A stretch of 12,784 bases of DNA, from positions 1-12,784 of the forward strand of contig PFFZ01000069.1 in assembly GCA_002781805.1 (NCBI GenBank). Direction: 5' to 3'. The DNA comes from Nitrosopumilales archaeon CG15_BIG_FIL_POST_REV_8_21_14_020_37_12. GTDB taxonomy: Archaea > Thermoproteota > Nitrososphaeria > Nitrososphaerales > Nitrosopumilaceae. Position 1 is the first letter of the stretch, and each line of letters begins with the position of its first letter. A model generated the notes under the pieces. That model was not told the DNA's origin. It did not search any database and saw only the letters and a list, made by a program, of their open reading frames with translations. Below are positions 12,308 to 12,784 of this stretch, piece after piece. The translations under genes and the position numbers were made by a program.

Positions 12308-12784
12308 TTGGGGTTGTTATGGCAGGTGGCAAAGGAAGTCGGATGCATCTTGATAAGGAAAAAATGCTACTAGAACACAAAAAACCAATAATCCTTAATG
12401 TTGTTGATGCCTTGAAAGCATCAAAATGCTTTTCAAGAATTGTTGCAATTACAAGTAACAATTCACCAGAAACAAGAAAGCTACTGCTAAAACACAAAAT
12501 CGAGATGTTTGACTCTTCTGGAAATGGATACGTGCAAGATCTGAATCTCTTTTTACAATCTGTTAGTGATTCTGTTTTTGTTACTTCTGGTGATTTGCCG
12601 CTTTTGGATGGGGAAATAATAAAAAACATTGTCAAACAATATGACTCTGAAAATACATGGACCAGCATTCTTGTTACAAAAAATTTTCTCGAGTCACTAA
12701 AAATTTCCTCAGAATATGAAGTTGTTTTTGATAACCAGCAATGCTGCTATACCGGCATATCACTAGTCAATGCACAAGGAATCT
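12304..12784 (+). CDS. cobY: GTP:adenosylcobinamide-phosphate guanylyltransferase CobY (3' end outside window)
   Basis: The first 160 residues of an archaeal CobY, the non-orthologous replacement for the guanylyltransferase half of bacterial CobU. Seen: the nucleotidyltransferase signature MAGGKGSRM (6-14) followed by a Lys-rich segment (DKEKMLL), the central VTSGDLPLL, where the Asp binds metal, and the later TSILVT and CYTGISLVN strands of the Rossmann-like fold. The start overlaps the cobS stop as ATGA. Archaeal CobY proteins are close to 200 residues, so only the last few tens are missing. Its place after cobS and the lack of any kinase domain distinguish it from CobU; a generic MobA-like protein is the alternative. 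Confidence 0.88.
   Translation, partial: MIGVVMAGGKGSRMHLDKEKMLLEHKKPIILNVVDALKASKCFSRIVAITSNNSPETRKLLLKHKIEMFDSSGNGYVQDLNLFLQSVSDSVFVTSGDLPLLDGEIIKNIVKQYDSENTWTSILVTKNFLESLKISSEYEVVFDNQQCCYTGISLVNAQGI

Overview
The window looks like chromosomal DNA from an ammonia-oxidising archaeon (Nitrososphaerota/Thaumarchaeota, close to the marine Nitrosopumilus/Nitrosarchaeum type). This is inferred from the low G+C, densely packed genes, leaderless archaeal promoters (a TATA-like box about 26-28 bases upstream of many start codons), an archaeal-type cobalamin pathway using CobY, an Lrp/AsnC regulator next to a heme O synthase, and many small lineage-type proteins. No rRNA, tRNA, CRISPR array, insertion sequence, prophage or recognisable defence system was seen.

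Layout. Bases 1-2090 run on the plus strand: the 3' end of a UbiD-family decarboxylase, a SHOCT-ended hypothetical protein, a hotdog acyl-CoA thioesterase, and a Trp-rich helical protein built on an exact 19-residue repeat. Bases 2130-5870 are a patchwork of small genes on both strands: an acidic mini-protein, a 30-residue FCS/TRASH-like zinc finger, a very basic 65-residue protein, an ATGA-coupled pair of unknowns, a DUF3892-like/coiled-coil/DUF5679-like zinc-ribbon protein, a second Trp-rich helical protein paralogous to the first, and a 52-residue C-C-C-H zinc finger. Bases 5869-8619 hold a small hypothetical gene, an operon of Lrp regulator and heme O synthase on the minus strand, and aspartate-semialdehyde dehydrogenase on the minus strand.

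Bases 8685-12784 are one tight plus-strand operon for the late steps of cobalamin synthesis: a threonine-phosphate decarboxylase-like PLP enzyme, CobQ, CbiB, CobS and CobY, each overlapping the next. Together they would make the aminopropanol phosphate arm, amidate the corrin ring, attach the arm, activate adenosylcobinamide phosphate with GTP and join it to the lower ligand. The most unusual gene is cobQ. It has the whole N-terminal ATP-binding synthetase domain but lacks the C-terminal glutamine amidotransferase domain, with no sign of a broken reading frame, so the enzyme must take ammonia directly or from a separate partner.

Other points worth checking are the two Trp-repeat paralogues (phasin or PhaE-like at most by analogy), two free-standing zinc-finger mini-genes easily missed by gene callers, and the fusion with the repeated EATP segments.
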